Positions 26,801-34,730 are shown, numbered from the stretch's first letter. The stretch is 64,000 nt of DNA from Mesostigma viride (GCA_009746045.1 RPFO01000079.1:5800233-5864232), one strand, 5' to 3'. Numbers and translations are program-made. The notes: generated by a model from the sequence alone, not told the origin.

Positions 26801-28558
26801 TCCCTCAGTACGACTCTATCACTCACTACGACCCTGTCCCTCAGTACGACCCTGTCCCTCAGTACGACCCTACCACTCAGTACGACCCTGTCCCTCAGTA
26901 CGACCCTATCACTCAGTACGACCCTATCGCTCAGTACAACCCTACCACTCAGTACAACCCTTCGACTACTATGGCGCTAAAGTACCCCACTATGCCGGTT
27001 AAGTATTATATGCAAGGTGGCATACGAAGTGTACGCTACTATGTTAAATAGAGAAGACAGCGATAGGGTAACACCGTGTGCTGTTGCGTGGCATGCACTG
27101 CCAGGGGCCCACACAGGGGGGCATACCAAGGGGGATAGAAGGAGGCGTGCACAAGCAGCTCCATTGGCTGCACATGCCACTGGAAGGAGGCCACAAGCAA
27201 GGCCTACCGTTGCTACACCGCCGGAGAATGCGCCCACTTGGGTGGATGTGCTTCAGAGTTCACCGCCGTGAAAACCAACTCTAAATCAAAAGGGAAAAAA
27301 AGAACAGGAGCTGGGACGGGACCAGAGGGCACCTGTTCAAGGAAGATAATAACCTCTTATAAAGCATAATACACATATAATTTAATCAAAATGTTTAGTA
27401 TAATAGAATGTTGAATATAACCAAATCAGAATGCTTAACCAGAATGAAACGAAATTAATCGTAATTTAAAAAATTAATCGTAATAAACTACTTTTGTGGA
27501 CCAGGCTAGTAGGAAACGACGCATGGCACTAAAGGACTCATCGCTGTGCTCACCTGCGCCACCGCCGCCGTCACCGCGCCCCTGTAGCGCGTCAGGCTGC
27601 GGGCCACATCCGCGACCACCACGTGCGGCCAGTTGACCTGCACCTGCGGGCGGCGCAGGAGAGGCGCGTACACCTGGGGGCACCAGACAGGGACGACAGG
27701 GCCGATAGGGCAGACAGAGCATCCCCGCAAACACAAGCAGTAAGAGTGGTTTAGACAAGTGCAACCAGATAGAGAACCGTCGACATTAGCAATCAGTAAA
27801 GGAGGTTCCAGGGGTGGCACCCAGGTTGCCGTCAATGCATAAGCACTTGGTCAGAACTGGTAAACTTGCCCCATATCTTCTGCTGGTGCTTGATCCCCTG
27901 TCCATTTTGTTTCATGCTGGGCAGAAGGGAGCCAGTCCTGTTCAAAATTTGGTTGATTCCAACGTCTTGGAGCAGTCAAGGGAATTCGCATTCATTTGCA
28001 GAGAGCACGCCAGGCGAGATGCTCATAATGGGGTGTATGGCTACGTTCGTCACAGCCATGCGGCGTTGCGTGATGGTGACTACCATCAAGTTGGCCGTCC
28101 TGGCTTTACGGACAGGTCCAATTAAGCTTGCTCCTTGGCTGTCATAGATATCACACCATATCGATTCGCAATGATGACATGATATTGCTTACCTCGTCAA
28201 TTATAATGGCCAGCTGGGCAATGGTCTGCCGACCGCCGCCAGCAATTTCCAGAAATGTGACATTTGCGGCAATGTTCTGTAGGGTTAACGCGACCCCCGG
28301 TTTCCATCGTATGCACTGGACAGCTTTCTTGCTACTTAAAACCTGGTCAAGTTGCAAGGATGCAACGAGCTCGTCCTTGGACTCGACCATGTAAAAGATA
28401 ATCATCTCCCTGTCCGGCGCCTCTAGAAATGCCTTCACGGCTGCCGCGGAATCGGGATCGTCCATCATGCGTTTCCACTTGTCCCTTTTCACCCGCATTC
28501 GAATTTCGATTTTCGACGCCAGCCATGACGCGCAGTCAGGATTCTGCTTTTCTGTCAT
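110..28558 (-). CDS. DHC: Axonemal outer-arm dynein heavy chain, beta type, 5' part (17 exons)
   Basis: ATP-driven motor subunit of the ciliary outer dynein arm. Proposed join (minus strand, 5' to 3'): 28558-28193, 27673-27554, 25869-25546, 24182-24072, 21944-21081, 19026-18652, 16817-16563, 16217-15846, 15428-13884, 13136-12384, 11220-10573, 8801-8520, 6676-5897, 5030-4371, 4007-3371, 2599-2457, 1500-110, about 3,208 codons. Domain order is tail (DHC_N1), linker (DHC_N2), AAA1 (Walker A GPAGTGKT near residue 2400, Walker B WGCFDEFN), AAA2 (GACGTGKS) and AAA3 (GGAGCGKT). Motifs such as EKPLEKK and FVDDLNMP in AAA3 fit the DNAH9/11/17 beta group better than the gamma group. Low-complexity insertions make the tail several hundred residues longer than usual. 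The rest (AAA3 end to AAA6, stalk) must lie left of the window. Inner-arm identity is less likely. Confidence 0.93.
1501..2456 (-). repeat. Intron 16: ATT microsatellite and decayed exon-16-end copies
   Basis: A short (ATT)n tract lies at about 1524-1560, next to the exon 17 acceptor. Between about 2240 and 2456 the sequence has several copies of a G-A-T-G-G-x-C-x-x-x-C-C-A-C-C-T-G-C-A pattern (plus-strand reading) that resembles the exon 16 end and donor. No coding sequence was seen in the rest. Confidence 0.6.
2457..2599 (-). CDS. DHC: Dynein heavy chain exon 16 (AAA1-AAA2 connector)
   Basis: A 143-nt exon that completes the split Gly codon of exon 15 and reads [16 protein letters not shown], then [19 protein letters not shown], the conserved connector before AAA2. 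The acceptor is GACCAG|GCG and the donor CAG|GTGGGA. No long reading frame marks it; its position follows from splice sites and homology. Confidence 0.9.
2600..3370 (-). repeat. Intron 15: short imperfect tandem repeats
   Basis: Contains imperfect repeats of AGGTTAAAGGGGCTAG (about 2988-3075) and several diverged copies of a GGTCGCCTGG / GGTAAAGAAAACCGG motif (2600-2900). No gene or conserved motif seen. Confidence 0.5.
3371..4007 (-). CDS. DHC: Dynein heavy chain exon 15 (AAA1 end)
   Basis: Begins [20 protein letters not shown] (AAA1 sensor-I region) and continues with [15 protein letters not shown] and [18 protein letters not shown] poly-Ala/Gly/Ser insertion of about 85 residues (3510-3700) precedes [14 protein letters not shown]. 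It ends in phase 1 at GTTG|GTGCGT. The acceptor is GCTAG|GGG. Confidence 0.92.
4008..4370 (-). other. Intron 14: no recognisable element
   Basis: 363 bases between exons 14 and 15 with no tandem array, mobile-element end or reading frame of note. Confidence 0.6.
4371..5030 (-). CDS. DHC: Dynein heavy chain exon 14 (linker end and AAA1 catalytic site)
   Basis: 220 codons. [15 protein letters not shown] ends the linker. AAA1 follows with [12 protein letters not shown], Walker [29 protein letters not shown] and Walker B CFDEFNRI. All catalytic residues of the main ATPase site are present. There is a short Gly/Pro/Ala insertion (about 4800-4870). The acceptor is CTGTCAG|GGC and the donor CAG|GTGAGG. 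Confidence 0.95.
5031..5896 (-). repeat. Intron 13: 47-bp and 13-bp tandem repeats, exon-end copies
   Basis: Three copies of a 47-bp unit with TAAAGGGCCATAAG lie at about 5330-5475. A 13-bp unit (TATGTCCTATATG) repeats at about 5774-5830. Next to the exon 13 donor, blocks with GAGCTGGATGAGG followed by C-rich donor-like sequence (5830-5896) resemble the exon end. Confidence 0.65.
5897..6676 (-). CDS. DHC: Dynein heavy chain exon 13 (linker)
   Basis: 260 codons. [18 protein letters not shown] and DLLDILSKG are the most conserved linker elements. A stretch of about 110 residues rich in Ala, Ser, Pro and Lys (about 6220-6500) interrupts the linker between QFAGDN and AYGTCECSG. The end, [12 protein letters not shown] and LAELIRLIQ, is again family-like. 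The donor is CAG|GTGGGC. Confidence 0.92.
6881..7290. repeat. 55-bp tandem repeat, about 7 copies (intron 12)
   Basis: AT-rich unit beginning AAGTTCACTTTCTATACG and ending with a TAATATAATAT run. Copies differ by a few bases. The array lies in the intron between exons 12 and 13. The bases from 7291 to about 8040 hold no gene I can support. Confidence 0.9.
8050..8345. repeat. 10-bp minisatellite ACAATGGCAC, about 24 copies plus 5 variants (intron 12)
   Basis: Almost perfect 10-bp units. At the right end the unit changes to ACAATATGGC. All frames are open on both strands for most of the array, which produces spurious reading frames. Confidence 0.95.
8520..8801 (-). CDS. DHC: Dynein heavy chain exon 12 (linker)
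   Basis: 94 codons starting [15 protein letters not shown] and containing [14 protein letters not shown] and CKRFDSLD, highly conserved linker sequence. The acceptor (TCGTGCAG|GTC) directly abuts a long minisatellite. The donor is AAG|GTGACG and the exon ends SLHVCEK, which continues as [10 protein letters not shown] in exon 13. Confidence 0.92.
8808..10170. repeat. 10-bp minisatellite GGGGGCATAA, about 130 units (intron 11)
   Basis: The array directly abuts the exon 12 acceptor, so on the coding strand the pyrimidine-rich unit TTATGCCCCC forms the polypyrimidine tract. Variants include CAGAA, CATGA and CGTAA cores and 9-bp units. No stop codon occurs in any coding-strand frame over long distances. 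Confidence 0.95.
10456..10572 (-). repeat. Three extra copies of the exon 11 end and donor
   Basis: Minus-strand unit GCGCATTTCCAGGAGGAGGT (exon end plus GTGGGT donor) recurs three times downstream with few changes, spaced about 35-45 bp. This gives several possible 5' splice sites. The outermost good one (exon end at 10573) keeps the conserved [13 protein letters not shown] junction. Confidence 0.88.
10573..11220 (-). CDS. DHC: Dynein heavy chain exon 11 (linker)
   Basis: 216 codons. [36 protein letters not shown] and FVAHFQEE are all conserved linker elements (RHW is near invariant). The acceptor is CGCACAG|ATC and the donor GAG|GTGGGT. A Gly/Ser/Ala insertion follows the RHW motif. The donor region is repeated several times downstream. 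Confidence 0.9.
11245..11935. repeat. GGGT / GGGC / GGTT tetranucleotide arrays (intron 10)
   Basis: A block of GGGT and GGGC units (11250-11610) runs into a pure GGTT array (11610-11930), interrupted twice by GATTGCTT. On the coding strand it is C-rich and lies close upstream of the exon 11 acceptor. It is not telomeric: the unit lacks the TTTAGGG or TTAGGG pattern. Confidence 0.95.
12225..12383 (-). repeat. Decayed copies of exon 10 end and donor
   Basis: The exon 10 end GTGGTGTCTATG|GTGAGG is followed on the minus strand by GTGATGTCCATGGTGTG, GTGGTCTCCATGGTGTG and GTGGTGTCCATGGTTATG, interleaved with a TTTGTGGTGG spacer. Confidence 0.8.
12384..13136 (-). CDS. DHC: Dynein heavy chain exon 10 (linker start)
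   Basis: 251 codons. The start [14 protein letters not shown] leads into [12 protein letters not shown], equivalent to LPEHW in the family. The end [19 protein letters not shown] matches the invariant LKxLWD element at the beginning of the linker. An acidic Ser/Gly/Asp insertion lies near 12590-12740. The donor is ATG|GTGAGG, phase 0. Confidence 0.88.
13535..13716 (-). repeat. Copies of exon 9 end and donor inside intron 9
   Basis: The plus-strand text of the exon 9 end (13881-13920, TACCTGATACAGCTGGTCCA then TCGCGCGGCACAGCTG) recurs at 13535-13562 and 13595-13636. The second is about 85% identical over 41 bases. A shorter copy starts near 13693. Each has the AG|GT donor. Confidence 0.85.
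13884..15428 (-). CDS. DHC: Dynein heavy chain exon 9 (tail/linker transition, long insertions)
   Basis: The longest exon, 515 codons. Recognisable blocks are [15 protein letters not shown] and [16 protein letters not shown], then a [16 protein letters not shown] segment and [16 protein letters not shown] near the end. Between them lie acidic and Gly/Ser-rich stretches (about 14270-14530) and a Pro/Ser/Gly-rich stretch (about 14940-15280) that most family members lack. The acceptor is GCGCAG|GTC and the donor CAG|GTACAG. Confidence 0.86.
15846..16217 (-). CDS. DHC: Dynein heavy chain exon 8 (tail)
   Basis: 124 codons starting [17 protein letters not shown], followed by a helical tail segment with [13 protein letters not shown], equivalent to the family's L-x-W-x-x-x-x-I element. 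The acceptor is CGCGCAG|ATC and the donor AAG|GTGACG, phase 0. Confidence 0.85.
16350..16562 (-). repeat. Copies of exon 7 end and donor inside intron 7
   Basis: The exon 7 end (plus-strand CCTTGTTGTACATACGGGCG at 16562) recurs at 16388-16410 with a single mismatch over 23 bases. Shorter decayed copies lie near 16353, 16424 and 16522. Confidence 0.88.
16563..16817 (-). CDS. DHC: Dynein heavy chain exon 7 (tail)
   Basis: 85 codons including [18 protein letters not shown], the signature NFDPxLxxLxREvxxL of dynein tails. The acceptor is CACCCCCAG|ATA and the donor AAG|GTATGA, phase 0. Confidence 0.9.
16847..17150. repeat. 7-bp minisatellite GGGCAGA, about 43 copies (intron 6)
   Basis: Nearly perfect 7-bp units ending about 30 bases from the exon 7 acceptor. 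The coding strand reads CCCTCTG, again a polypyrimidine-type sequence without stops. Confidence 0.95.
17720..17985. repeat. CA microsatellite and 58-bp tandem repeat, 3 copies (intron 6)
   Basis: (CA)n at about 17725-17798 is followed by three copies of a unit with CTCCTATCACCTATCACCCA and TTCACCAGCATCTTCC. The rest of intron 6 (17151-17720 and 17986-18550) shows no supported gene. Confidence 0.9.
18525..18630 (+). mobile_element. Short 3' end of a LINE-type element in dynein intron 6
   Basis: Contains CACGTGACGCAGTCAC (18559-18574), identical to the 3' end of the LINE at 57.3 kb, followed by an AT-rich TTATTAATTAATC tail like that element's tail. It is probably a severely 5'-truncated insertion. 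Target duplications were not resolved. Confidence 0.5.
18652..19026 (-). CDS. DHC: Dynein heavy chain exon 6 (tail)
   Basis: 125 codons beginning [16 protein letters not shown] and containing [17 protein letters not shown], equivalent to the family's P-P-V-x-x-x-L-x-W-x-x-x-L-R-x-R-I element. The acceptor is TTCCCAG|TCC. The donor CTG|GTGGGT is weaker than the others, and an alternative GTGACG lies 6 bases further on. Confidence 0.85.
19105..20395. repeat. 27-bp minisatellite, about 47 copies (intron 5)
   Basis: Unit GGTGGTGGCGGGGAGCTATC followed by GAGCATG. Variants with TATAGAG for TATCGAG recur at intervals of four to nine units, suggesting a higher-order pattern. The period is a multiple of three, so frames stay open across the array on both strands. 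No protein is inferred from them. Confidence 0.95.
20940..21078. repeat. 23-bp tandem repeat at the exon 5 donor, about 6 copies
   Basis: Unit TATTCATATGGAGCCCCCCC on the plus strand. It starts immediately after the exon 5 donor on the coding strand. Confidence 0.85.
21081..21944 (-). CDS. DHC: Dynein heavy chain exon 5 (tail, DHC_N1)
   Basis: 288 codons. The first part ([19 protein letters not shown]) is the conserved HxxRxIxxxSxxY block of the DHC_N1 tail. A Pro/Gly/Lys-rich insertion of about 80 residues follows (near 21440-21680), then a helical segment ending AEMPTLQ. The acceptor is ATCACCAG|GAC and the donor CAG|GTTGGG. Confidence 0.87.
22500..23770. other. GC-rich block of unknown origin in intron 4
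   Basis: About 1.27 kb differing in composition from the flanking AT-richer intron. It has several strong short inverted repeats, for example GCTGGGCCCCCAGC (about 23748-23761) and GCCTCTCCA...TGGAGAGGC (about 22772-22795). Reading frames of 60-180 codons exist, but none resembles a known family. It is possibly an inserted non-autonomous element. The adjacent 21945-22499 and 23771-24071 hold only simple repeats. Confidence 0.35.
24072..24182 (-). CDS. DHC: Dynein heavy chain exon 4 (tail)
   Basis: 37 codons reading [16 protein letters not shown] then YMQPLRPYF, matching the tail block that precedes the LLHSL..I segment of exon 5. The acceptor is GAGCAG|GTG and the donor AAG|GTACCT, phase 0. 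Confidence 0.85.
24245..24480. repeat. 47-bp tandem repeat, 5 copies (intron 3)
   Basis: Unit with TAGAAAATGGGAAGCCTATC and CTCTCTGAAAGG. Copies differ by one or two bases; one has an extra TTC. Confidence 0.92.
24775..25137. repeat. 45-bp tandem repeat, 8 copies (intron 3)
   Basis: Perfect head-to-tail units with GGTGTCTCGCCCATATATAT and TAGTAGTAGGATAATCAC. There are no spacers, so it is not a CRISPR-type array. Confidence 0.95.
25546..25869 (-). CDS. DHC: Dynein heavy chain exon 3 (tail)
   Basis: 108 codons containing the conserved pattern H-x-x-E-x-A-x-x-D-W and, further on, [15 protein letters not shown]. The acceptor is ATGCAG|GCG and the donor CAG|GTGGGA. The junction with exon 2 reproduces the LLPxPP region of the family. 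Confidence 0.88.
26190..26965. repeat. 18-bp minisatellite CCTCAGTACGACCCTGTC, about 42 copies (intron 2)
   Basis: Two main unit types (CCCTGTC and CCCTATCA endings) alternate irregularly, and GACC and AACC variants mix. Open frames on both strands are a product of the period. The flanks 25870-26189 and 26966-27553 show no supported gene. Confidence 0.95.
27554..27673 (-). CDS. DHC: Dynein heavy chain exon 2 (tail)
   Basis: Forty codons, beginning VYAPLLRRP and containing [10 protein letters not shown], the conserved NWP element found near the N-terminus of outer-arm heavy chains. The acceptor is CCCCCAG|GTG and the donor CAG|GTGAGC, both phase 0. Confidence 0.88.
27674..28192 (-). other. 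Intron 1: no recognisable element
   Basis: 519 bases between exons 1 and 2 without tandem repeats or mobile-element ends. A plus-strand open frame here (27814-28125) has no recognisable content. Confidence 0.55.
28193..28558 (-). CDS. DHC: Dynein heavy chain exon 1 (start codon, N-terminal tail)
   Basis: The exon opens with ATG at 28558 (MTEKQNPDC) and encodes 122 residues typical of the extreme N-terminus of axonemal heavy chains: a DKWKRMMDD segment and an [14 protein letters not shown] strand. It ends AIIIDE with donor GAG|GTAAGC, phase 0. An in-frame GTG at 28582 is less likely as the start. Joining to exon 2 restores a conserved E-V-x-x-P-L-L-x-x-P stretch. No upstream TATA box or other promoter motif was recognised. 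Confidence 0.85.
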
Positions 28559-29064
28559 TCTCGCCAAGGGTCGTGATTGCACTTGCCCGTCTCTTGAGGT
28601 AGCATAAAACCCTCCATCGAATTGGGACTAGATTGGCCTTCCGAGTGTACTGTTAGCACGCAATTTAACATTTCCCCTTCACAAACAGCTCATTAGCCCT
28701 AGAGTGCGCCATCTACTGCTGTTAGTTCGCCTACCCCGGCTCCGTCATTATCATGGGTGAAGTCCCCAACTGCGACTGCGAGCGCGCCTTCCCAACTGCC
28801 TTTAGCGTCCATTACATTGTGTCGTAGAAAAAAAAAAAGGAGCGTCCGTCACTTTGGCAAAGATAAGTTTGCCGTTGTTCTTGGAATTAATATTCAATTG
28901 TTGCACAAGCTAGCTCTGGGAACCAAACATTAAAGTAGATGGAGGACATAGCTCGTAATATCGTAATTTTTTTTGTGACCAGAACAAATATAATCGCAAG
29001 TCTCAGCATGCGGCGTAGCTGCTGGCTTCCGCGTATCCTTTTTTGCCTACAGGACTGGTGTCTA
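28559..29064. other. Region upstream of the dynein start codon
   Basis: Contains the presumed 5' leader and promoter of the dynein gene on the minus strand. I see no TATA box or other recognisable promoter motif, and no second gene. Confidence 0.4.
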
Positions 29065-29078
29065 CTGCGCGAAACTAT

Positions 29079-29108
29079 GTGCGGCGTGGGACACAACAAC
29101 AACAACAA
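29079..29108 (+). mobile_element. 30-bp retroposed 3' end with (AAC)n tail and 14-bp target duplication
   Basis: GTGCGGCGTGGGACACAACA plus AAC units is flanked by perfect direct repeats CTGCGCGAAACTAT at 29065-29078 and 29109-29122. This is the expected signature of an extremely 5'-truncated non-LTR retroposon insertion. Confidence 0.8.
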
Positions 29109-29231
29109 CTGCGCGAAACTATACTACGAAGTTAATCATGACGTAGTAAGCAAAACTTCCCGAGTGACGGAAGTTGCCAGCAGAAAAGGAACCATGTAAA
29201 CGGGGTTCGGTTGGTCGCTACATTACTTGAT

Positions 29232-29296
29232 GGCCACTACAGATTCTCTGCTGCCCATGTGCGACGTGGGACACAACTGAACAACAACAACAACAG
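29232..29296 (+). mobile_element. Second (AAC)n-tailed insert with possible 8-bp target duplication
   Basis: 65 bp beginning GGCCACTACAGATTCTCTGC and containing GCGACGTGGGACACAACTG before AAC repeats. TACTTGAT flanks it at 29224-29231 and 29297-29304. A related sequence at 37.55 kb also has AACAGTACTTG after its tail, so part of the right flank may belong to the element. Confidence 0.6.
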
Positions 29297-31811
29297 TACT
29301 TGATATATCAACATATACAAGCTTAAGGGGGGGGGGATGCTTCGCATCCCCCCCAAAAGAAGGCGCAAAGCCGACCGTAACTCTAGTAGTCGAGTTTCGA
29401 TCCGTCCGCCGACACATGGCAACTCGATTCAAGTCAACTGAAGCGGCTTATGAAGGGGGCTGAAAAAAGGAAAAAGTCGGGAGACAAATAAGCGACACGC
29501 TGTGTGGGCCTGTAACACCGCAGTCCGTCCGCCCTTCCCAGTTCACCACCCACACGTAGGCTCTTGCCGCGCTCAGTGAGACGCCCGCCGCCAGGCGAGG
29601 TTCGCACCCCCCCTCAGCAAACTGAAGCCGATGGTCTTTACATGTATTGAGGTCGCAATGAAGGCCCCCCCACCTCTCCTGAGCGAGTCGACGCCAGAGT
29701 CTGCGGGACCCCCCACTCACCCACCCGGAGGTTCCACCCCCCTCCCCCCTCCGTCAGCCATGATACGCCCGCCGGGCCCGAGCGCGGCGCCGGCCCAGGA
29801 AAAGTACGAAGATCCGCCACAGGATGCCTCCCCGCTTGAGTGAGACGGCGAGGTCGCAAGGCCCCCGCCCTTCTCAGCGAGACGCCAGAGTCTGCGGGAT
29901 CCCCCGCCCACCCCGCCCACCCACCCACCCGGAGGTCGGTACCCCCCCCCCCCCCCCCGCCCTCCCCTCAGCCCGGCCGGCCGGCATGATGCGCCCCCCC
30001 GCCCCCCGCGAAAAGGCGTGGCGCGAAGGACAGGCGTCGACCACGAGGACCCCTGAAAAAGACCGGAAAAGTATGAAGATCCGCCACAGGATGCCTCCCC
30101 GCCTGAGTGAGACGGCGAGGTCGCAAGGCCCCCGCGCCCCCCCCACACGCCACCCGGAGGTTCCCCGCCTCCCCCCCCCAGGACACTAAGACGGTCCGCC
30201 CCGGCCGGGCAAGGTCGCAGGGCCCCCGCCCTCCTCAGCGAGCAAGACGCCAGAGTCTGCGGGATCCACCCGCCCCACCGCCCCCCCCACCCGGAGTTCC
30301 TCCCCCCCCCCCCCCCCCCGCCCCCCCCCCCCCCCCCCCCCCCCCCTCCCCCCCCCCGCCCCCCTCCCCCCCCCCGCCCCCCCTCCCCCCGCCCCCCCCG
30401 CCCCCCCCACCCGGAGTTCTCCCCCCCCCGCCCGCCCCCCCATCCGGAGTTCCTCCCCCCGCCCCCCCGCGAAAAGGCGAAAACCGTCGCAAGCTCGCTC
30501 GAGTCGCTAACCGACGTCAACAATAATGTCGCGAGACGACTTGAAAGCCATAAAGATGCGAGCGAGTGAACGCGGCGCGAACTGAGGACAGGGGTCGACG
30601 ACGGACGAGGAGCGAAAACTACGGAGATCCGCCACATATATCAAAGAGACAACATATATAGCCTCTTTGATATATAGTTGTCTCTTTGATATATAGCCTT
30701 GCCGAATGCTATTGGAGATACGCGCGTCTTCGGTCCAACCACGCACGGTAGCCTGTACGATCTCCAAATTCCGTCGACTTGCGCCCAACGGAAAAGGCGA
30801 AAAGGACACCCGTCGATCACGAGGACCCCTGAAAATATGTACGGAAAGTTACGGCATACGGGCCACAGGATGCCCGATGGTCTTTACATGCAGGGCTTGA
30901 CGGCTTTCGTCCGATGGTTTTTAATATAGTTGGATACAGTCGGTTGCAAAATCCCAATTAGCAACTTTCGACGACTTAGAAACTTTGGTCAGTTTCAAAC
31001 CTAACGTCTATTGGTCCCTTTTACTGAAGCACCTGCATGCCTGGATTTCCGGGTAAATGGGTATTTTTATTAACCAATAGGAATATCATTAGGTTAAGAG
31101 GTACCACGTATCGACCAGCTGAGGGTAGTAGTGTGATAGGTGAAAGGCACCTCAGTGCATGGATTCAAGACGGAGAATTTTAACAGCAACAAAAAGTTTA
31201 AGTATCTTCGCCCGTCAGTCTTTGGACCGTCACTTCAGTAGACGACGCAGTTTGGATGTACCAACCTACGACGATCGTCGTAGGTTGGTATATGGGCAGC
31301 CGCCACGTGCAGGGGAATAACTTCTGGCGAACCTGTCCGGCCGCTAACGCAGTTTCGTCATTCCGACAGGTAGAAAGTCGAAACGGGTGGAAAGTCGAAC
31401 CCGGCGATAGCAACGGCGAAAAGACGAAAGCCGTCAAGCCGACCGTCACTCTAGTAGGCGACCCAGTTTCGATGAGTCGACAGGTGGCAAGTCGCAAAAG
31501 TTCGACCAACTACGCGCCAGTCAAGCTCGATCGACTCGCTAACGTCAAAATGTCGCGAGACGACTTTAAAGCCATTAAAGATGCCCGCGAGTGAACGCCA
31601 ATAGCGTCTCACTGAACAAACGCCTTTCGTCCTCCGCTCAAGATACGCCGTCTTCGATCCAGCCACGCACGGAAGCCTGTACGATCTCCAAATTCCGACG
31701 ACTTGTGCCCAACGGTAAAAGGCGAAAAGGACACCCGTCGATCACGAGTTATCCACTGAAATGTACGGAAAGTTACGGCGTACGGACCACAGGATGCCCG
31801 ATGGTTTTTAA

Positions 31812-32700
31812 TATAGTTGATACTAAAACTTGTAAAACGCAGCCCTGGCACAATTTTAGCTAACACTCTTTCGAACGGCTTTCGGCTCCAGCCACTCAGC
31901 GGCGCGACTTACAGTCCGCTTGACGAATGAGCTGCGCGAAATTTCGTTGCGACCAATCACGAAAAGGTCAAACCACGGCGCGCCCATTTTTGAGGTTTCT
32001 GAAGCGTTACATCCAGATGAGCCATTTGGCAGAGGTCCGTATGCCCAGATGGCTCCTACTAGAAAACTCTGCGATTTCCTGTGTTCGCGAGCTCCAGATA
32101 TAACCGTCGCAAACTTTTGGGCTGTTGGACCAAACTTTATCCTGAGGAACCAGTTACAAACGCGCAGGAAGCTCACACGTGGATTTTCCTCTGCTCCACC
32201 GCCTGTAAGCGATTTTCCCCTGCTGTCTGCGGGGTTGGCGAGGTCACTCATCCCCGCGCGCATCGCGCTCCCGTGCAGGGGTAGCAGTCAATCTGGAGCT
32301 TGAACTCCGCAAGTAGTTCGCGAGCTCCGTCCACTGCGCGGTTGCGCAGTTTGTCCCTTTGTAGCAATGTACATATTGTTAAACTTCCGCTAAAGCTGCC
32401 TACGTAGTCTTCAGGCGCAAAGGCATACATCGTTTATTTACTCGTGACGACCCGGGTTCGAGCCTTCATGAAAGTCTGTCCAATACATTTTGGATTTTTT
32501 CCCTTCACCCTTTTGCCAAACTGCATGAATCTTGTGGTCGAAACTCTAAAGCTAGCGCGCGCTCCTTGGCGGGACTAGCGCCACTTGGCACTCGACGGAG
32601 GTACGTGGTGACTCACATTTCCCTAGCCGGGGCTCCCTGGCCGGGGACCGGCCACAAAAAGTACAAGCTCTAATGTCGCGGGCGAAGCCCGCAAAACTTG
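31812..32700. other. Central unpaired segment of the inverted repeat
   Basis: About 0.9 kb that is not mirrored. Open frames exist on both strands (minus 31856-32263, plus 31920-32303), but neither resembles a known protein. Confidence 0.4.
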
Positions 32701-34530
32701 TCTAACTATCTAACTATATTAAAAACCATCGGGCATCCTGTGGCCCGTACGCCGTAGTTTTTTACGGAATTCAGTGATCAACTCGTGATCGACGGGTGTC
32801 CTTTTCGCCTTTTCCCGTTGGGCGCAAGTCGACGGAATTTGGAGATCGTTCAGGCTTCCGTGCGTGGTTGGACCGAAGAAGCCCTGTCGTTGGCGGCGGA
32901 CGGAGATGATTTGTTCAGTGGGATACGATTGGCGTTCACACGCTGGAATCTTTAGTGGCTTTAAAGTCGTCTCGCGACATTTTGACGTTGGCGACTCGAT
33001 CGAGCTTGACTGGCGGGTAGTCGGTCAACGACTTGCCACCTGTCGGAACGACGAACTGGGTCGCCTACTAGAGTGACGGTCAGCTTGACGGCTTTCGTAT
33101 TTTCACCGTCCTTCTTCATTTGTCTGTGGTTCCATTGAGTTGAATCTTCGCGTTCGGCTTTAGTTGGTCTCCAATAGCATTCGGCAAGTCCTGTCCTTCG
33201 CGCTGCGTTCACTCGCTCGCATCTTTAATGGCGGGGGGGGGAACTCCGGGTGGGTGGGGGGCGCGGGGCCGGGGAGCGGGGGGATCCCGCATCATTTGGC
33301 GTCTCGCTGAGGCCGGAGGGCCGCCGGGGGCCTTGCGACCTCGCCTGCGGCAGGGCGTCTCACTGTGCGGGCCGGCCGGCCGGGGGGGGGCGGGGGCGGG
33401 GGGGGGAACCTCCGGGTGGCGGGTGGGGGGCCGGGCGCGGGCGCCTTGCGACCTCGCCGTCTCACTGACTCAGGCGGCGAGGCATCCTGTGGCGGATCTT
33501 CGTACTTTTCCGGTCTTTTTCAAGGGTCCTCATGGTCGACGCCTGTCCTTCGCGCCACGCCTTTTCGCGGGGGGGGGGGGGGGGAAGGCGGGGGGGGGGG
33601 GGCGGGGGGGGGGGGAACTCCGGGTGGGTGGGCAGGCGGGGTGGGCGGGGGATCCCGCAGACTCTGGCGTCAGTCTCGCTGACGAGGGCGGGGGCCTTGC
33701 GACCTCGCCTGGGGCGGGGCGTCTCACTGTGCGGGGGGGGGGGGGACCTCCGGGTGGTGGCTGGGTGGGCGCGGGCGCCTTGCAACCTCGCCGTCTCACT
33801 CAGGCGGGGAGGCACCCTGTGGCGGATCTTCGTACTTTTCCGGTCTTTTTCAGGGGTCCTCATGGTCGACGCCTGTCCTTCGCGCCACGCCTTTTCGCGG
33901 GGGGCGGGGGGCGCATCATGGCCGGCTGGGGGGGGGGGGGGGGGGGAACCTCCGGGTGGGTGGGCGGGCGCGGGGGCCGGGGGATCCCGCAGACTCTGGC
34001 GTCTCGCTGAGGAGGGCGGGGAGCCTTGCGCGCGACCTCCCTGTCTCACTCAGGCGGTGAGGCATCCTGTGGCGGATCTTCTTACTTTTCCGGCCGGCGG
34101 GGGGGCGCATCATGGCTGAGGGGGGGGGGGGGGGAACCTCCGGGGGGGGGGATGGGCATGGGGGACGGGGGATCGTGCACACTTTGGCGTCTCACTGAGG
34201 AGGGCGGGGGCCTCATTGCGACCTCAATACATGTAAAGACCATCGGCTCGCTGAGGGGGAGGGGGGTTGCGACCTCGCCTCGGGCGGGGCGTCTCACTGA
34301 GGCGGCCAATCATGGCCTCCGGGTGGACTGGGAAGGGCGGACGGACTGCGGTGTTTCAGGCCCACACAGCGTGTCGTTATTTGTCTCCCGACTTTTTCCT
34401 TTTTTCAGCCCCCTTCGTAAGCTTCAGTTGACTTGAACCGTTCATAAGCTTCGGTTGACTTGAATCGAGTTGCCATCTGTCGGCGGACGGATCGAATCTC
34501 GGCTACTAGAGTTACGGTCGGCTTTGCGCC

Positions 34531-34667
<137 letters not shown>

Positions 34668-34730
34668 GGTCGGCTTTGCGCCTTCTTTTGGGGGGGGTGC
34701 GAAGCATCCCCCCCCCCTTAAGGGGACGGG

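Noticed and set aside
26175-27002. Plus-strand frames of about 270 codons with [10 protein letters not shown] or [10 protein letters not shown] repeats
   Set aside because: 18-bp minisatellite inside a dynein intron; no conserved flanking protein sequence.
29717-30637. Gly-rich frames across the poly-C/poly-G stretch
   Set aside because: Caused by homopolymer runs; frames overlap on both strands and no non-repetitive domain is present.
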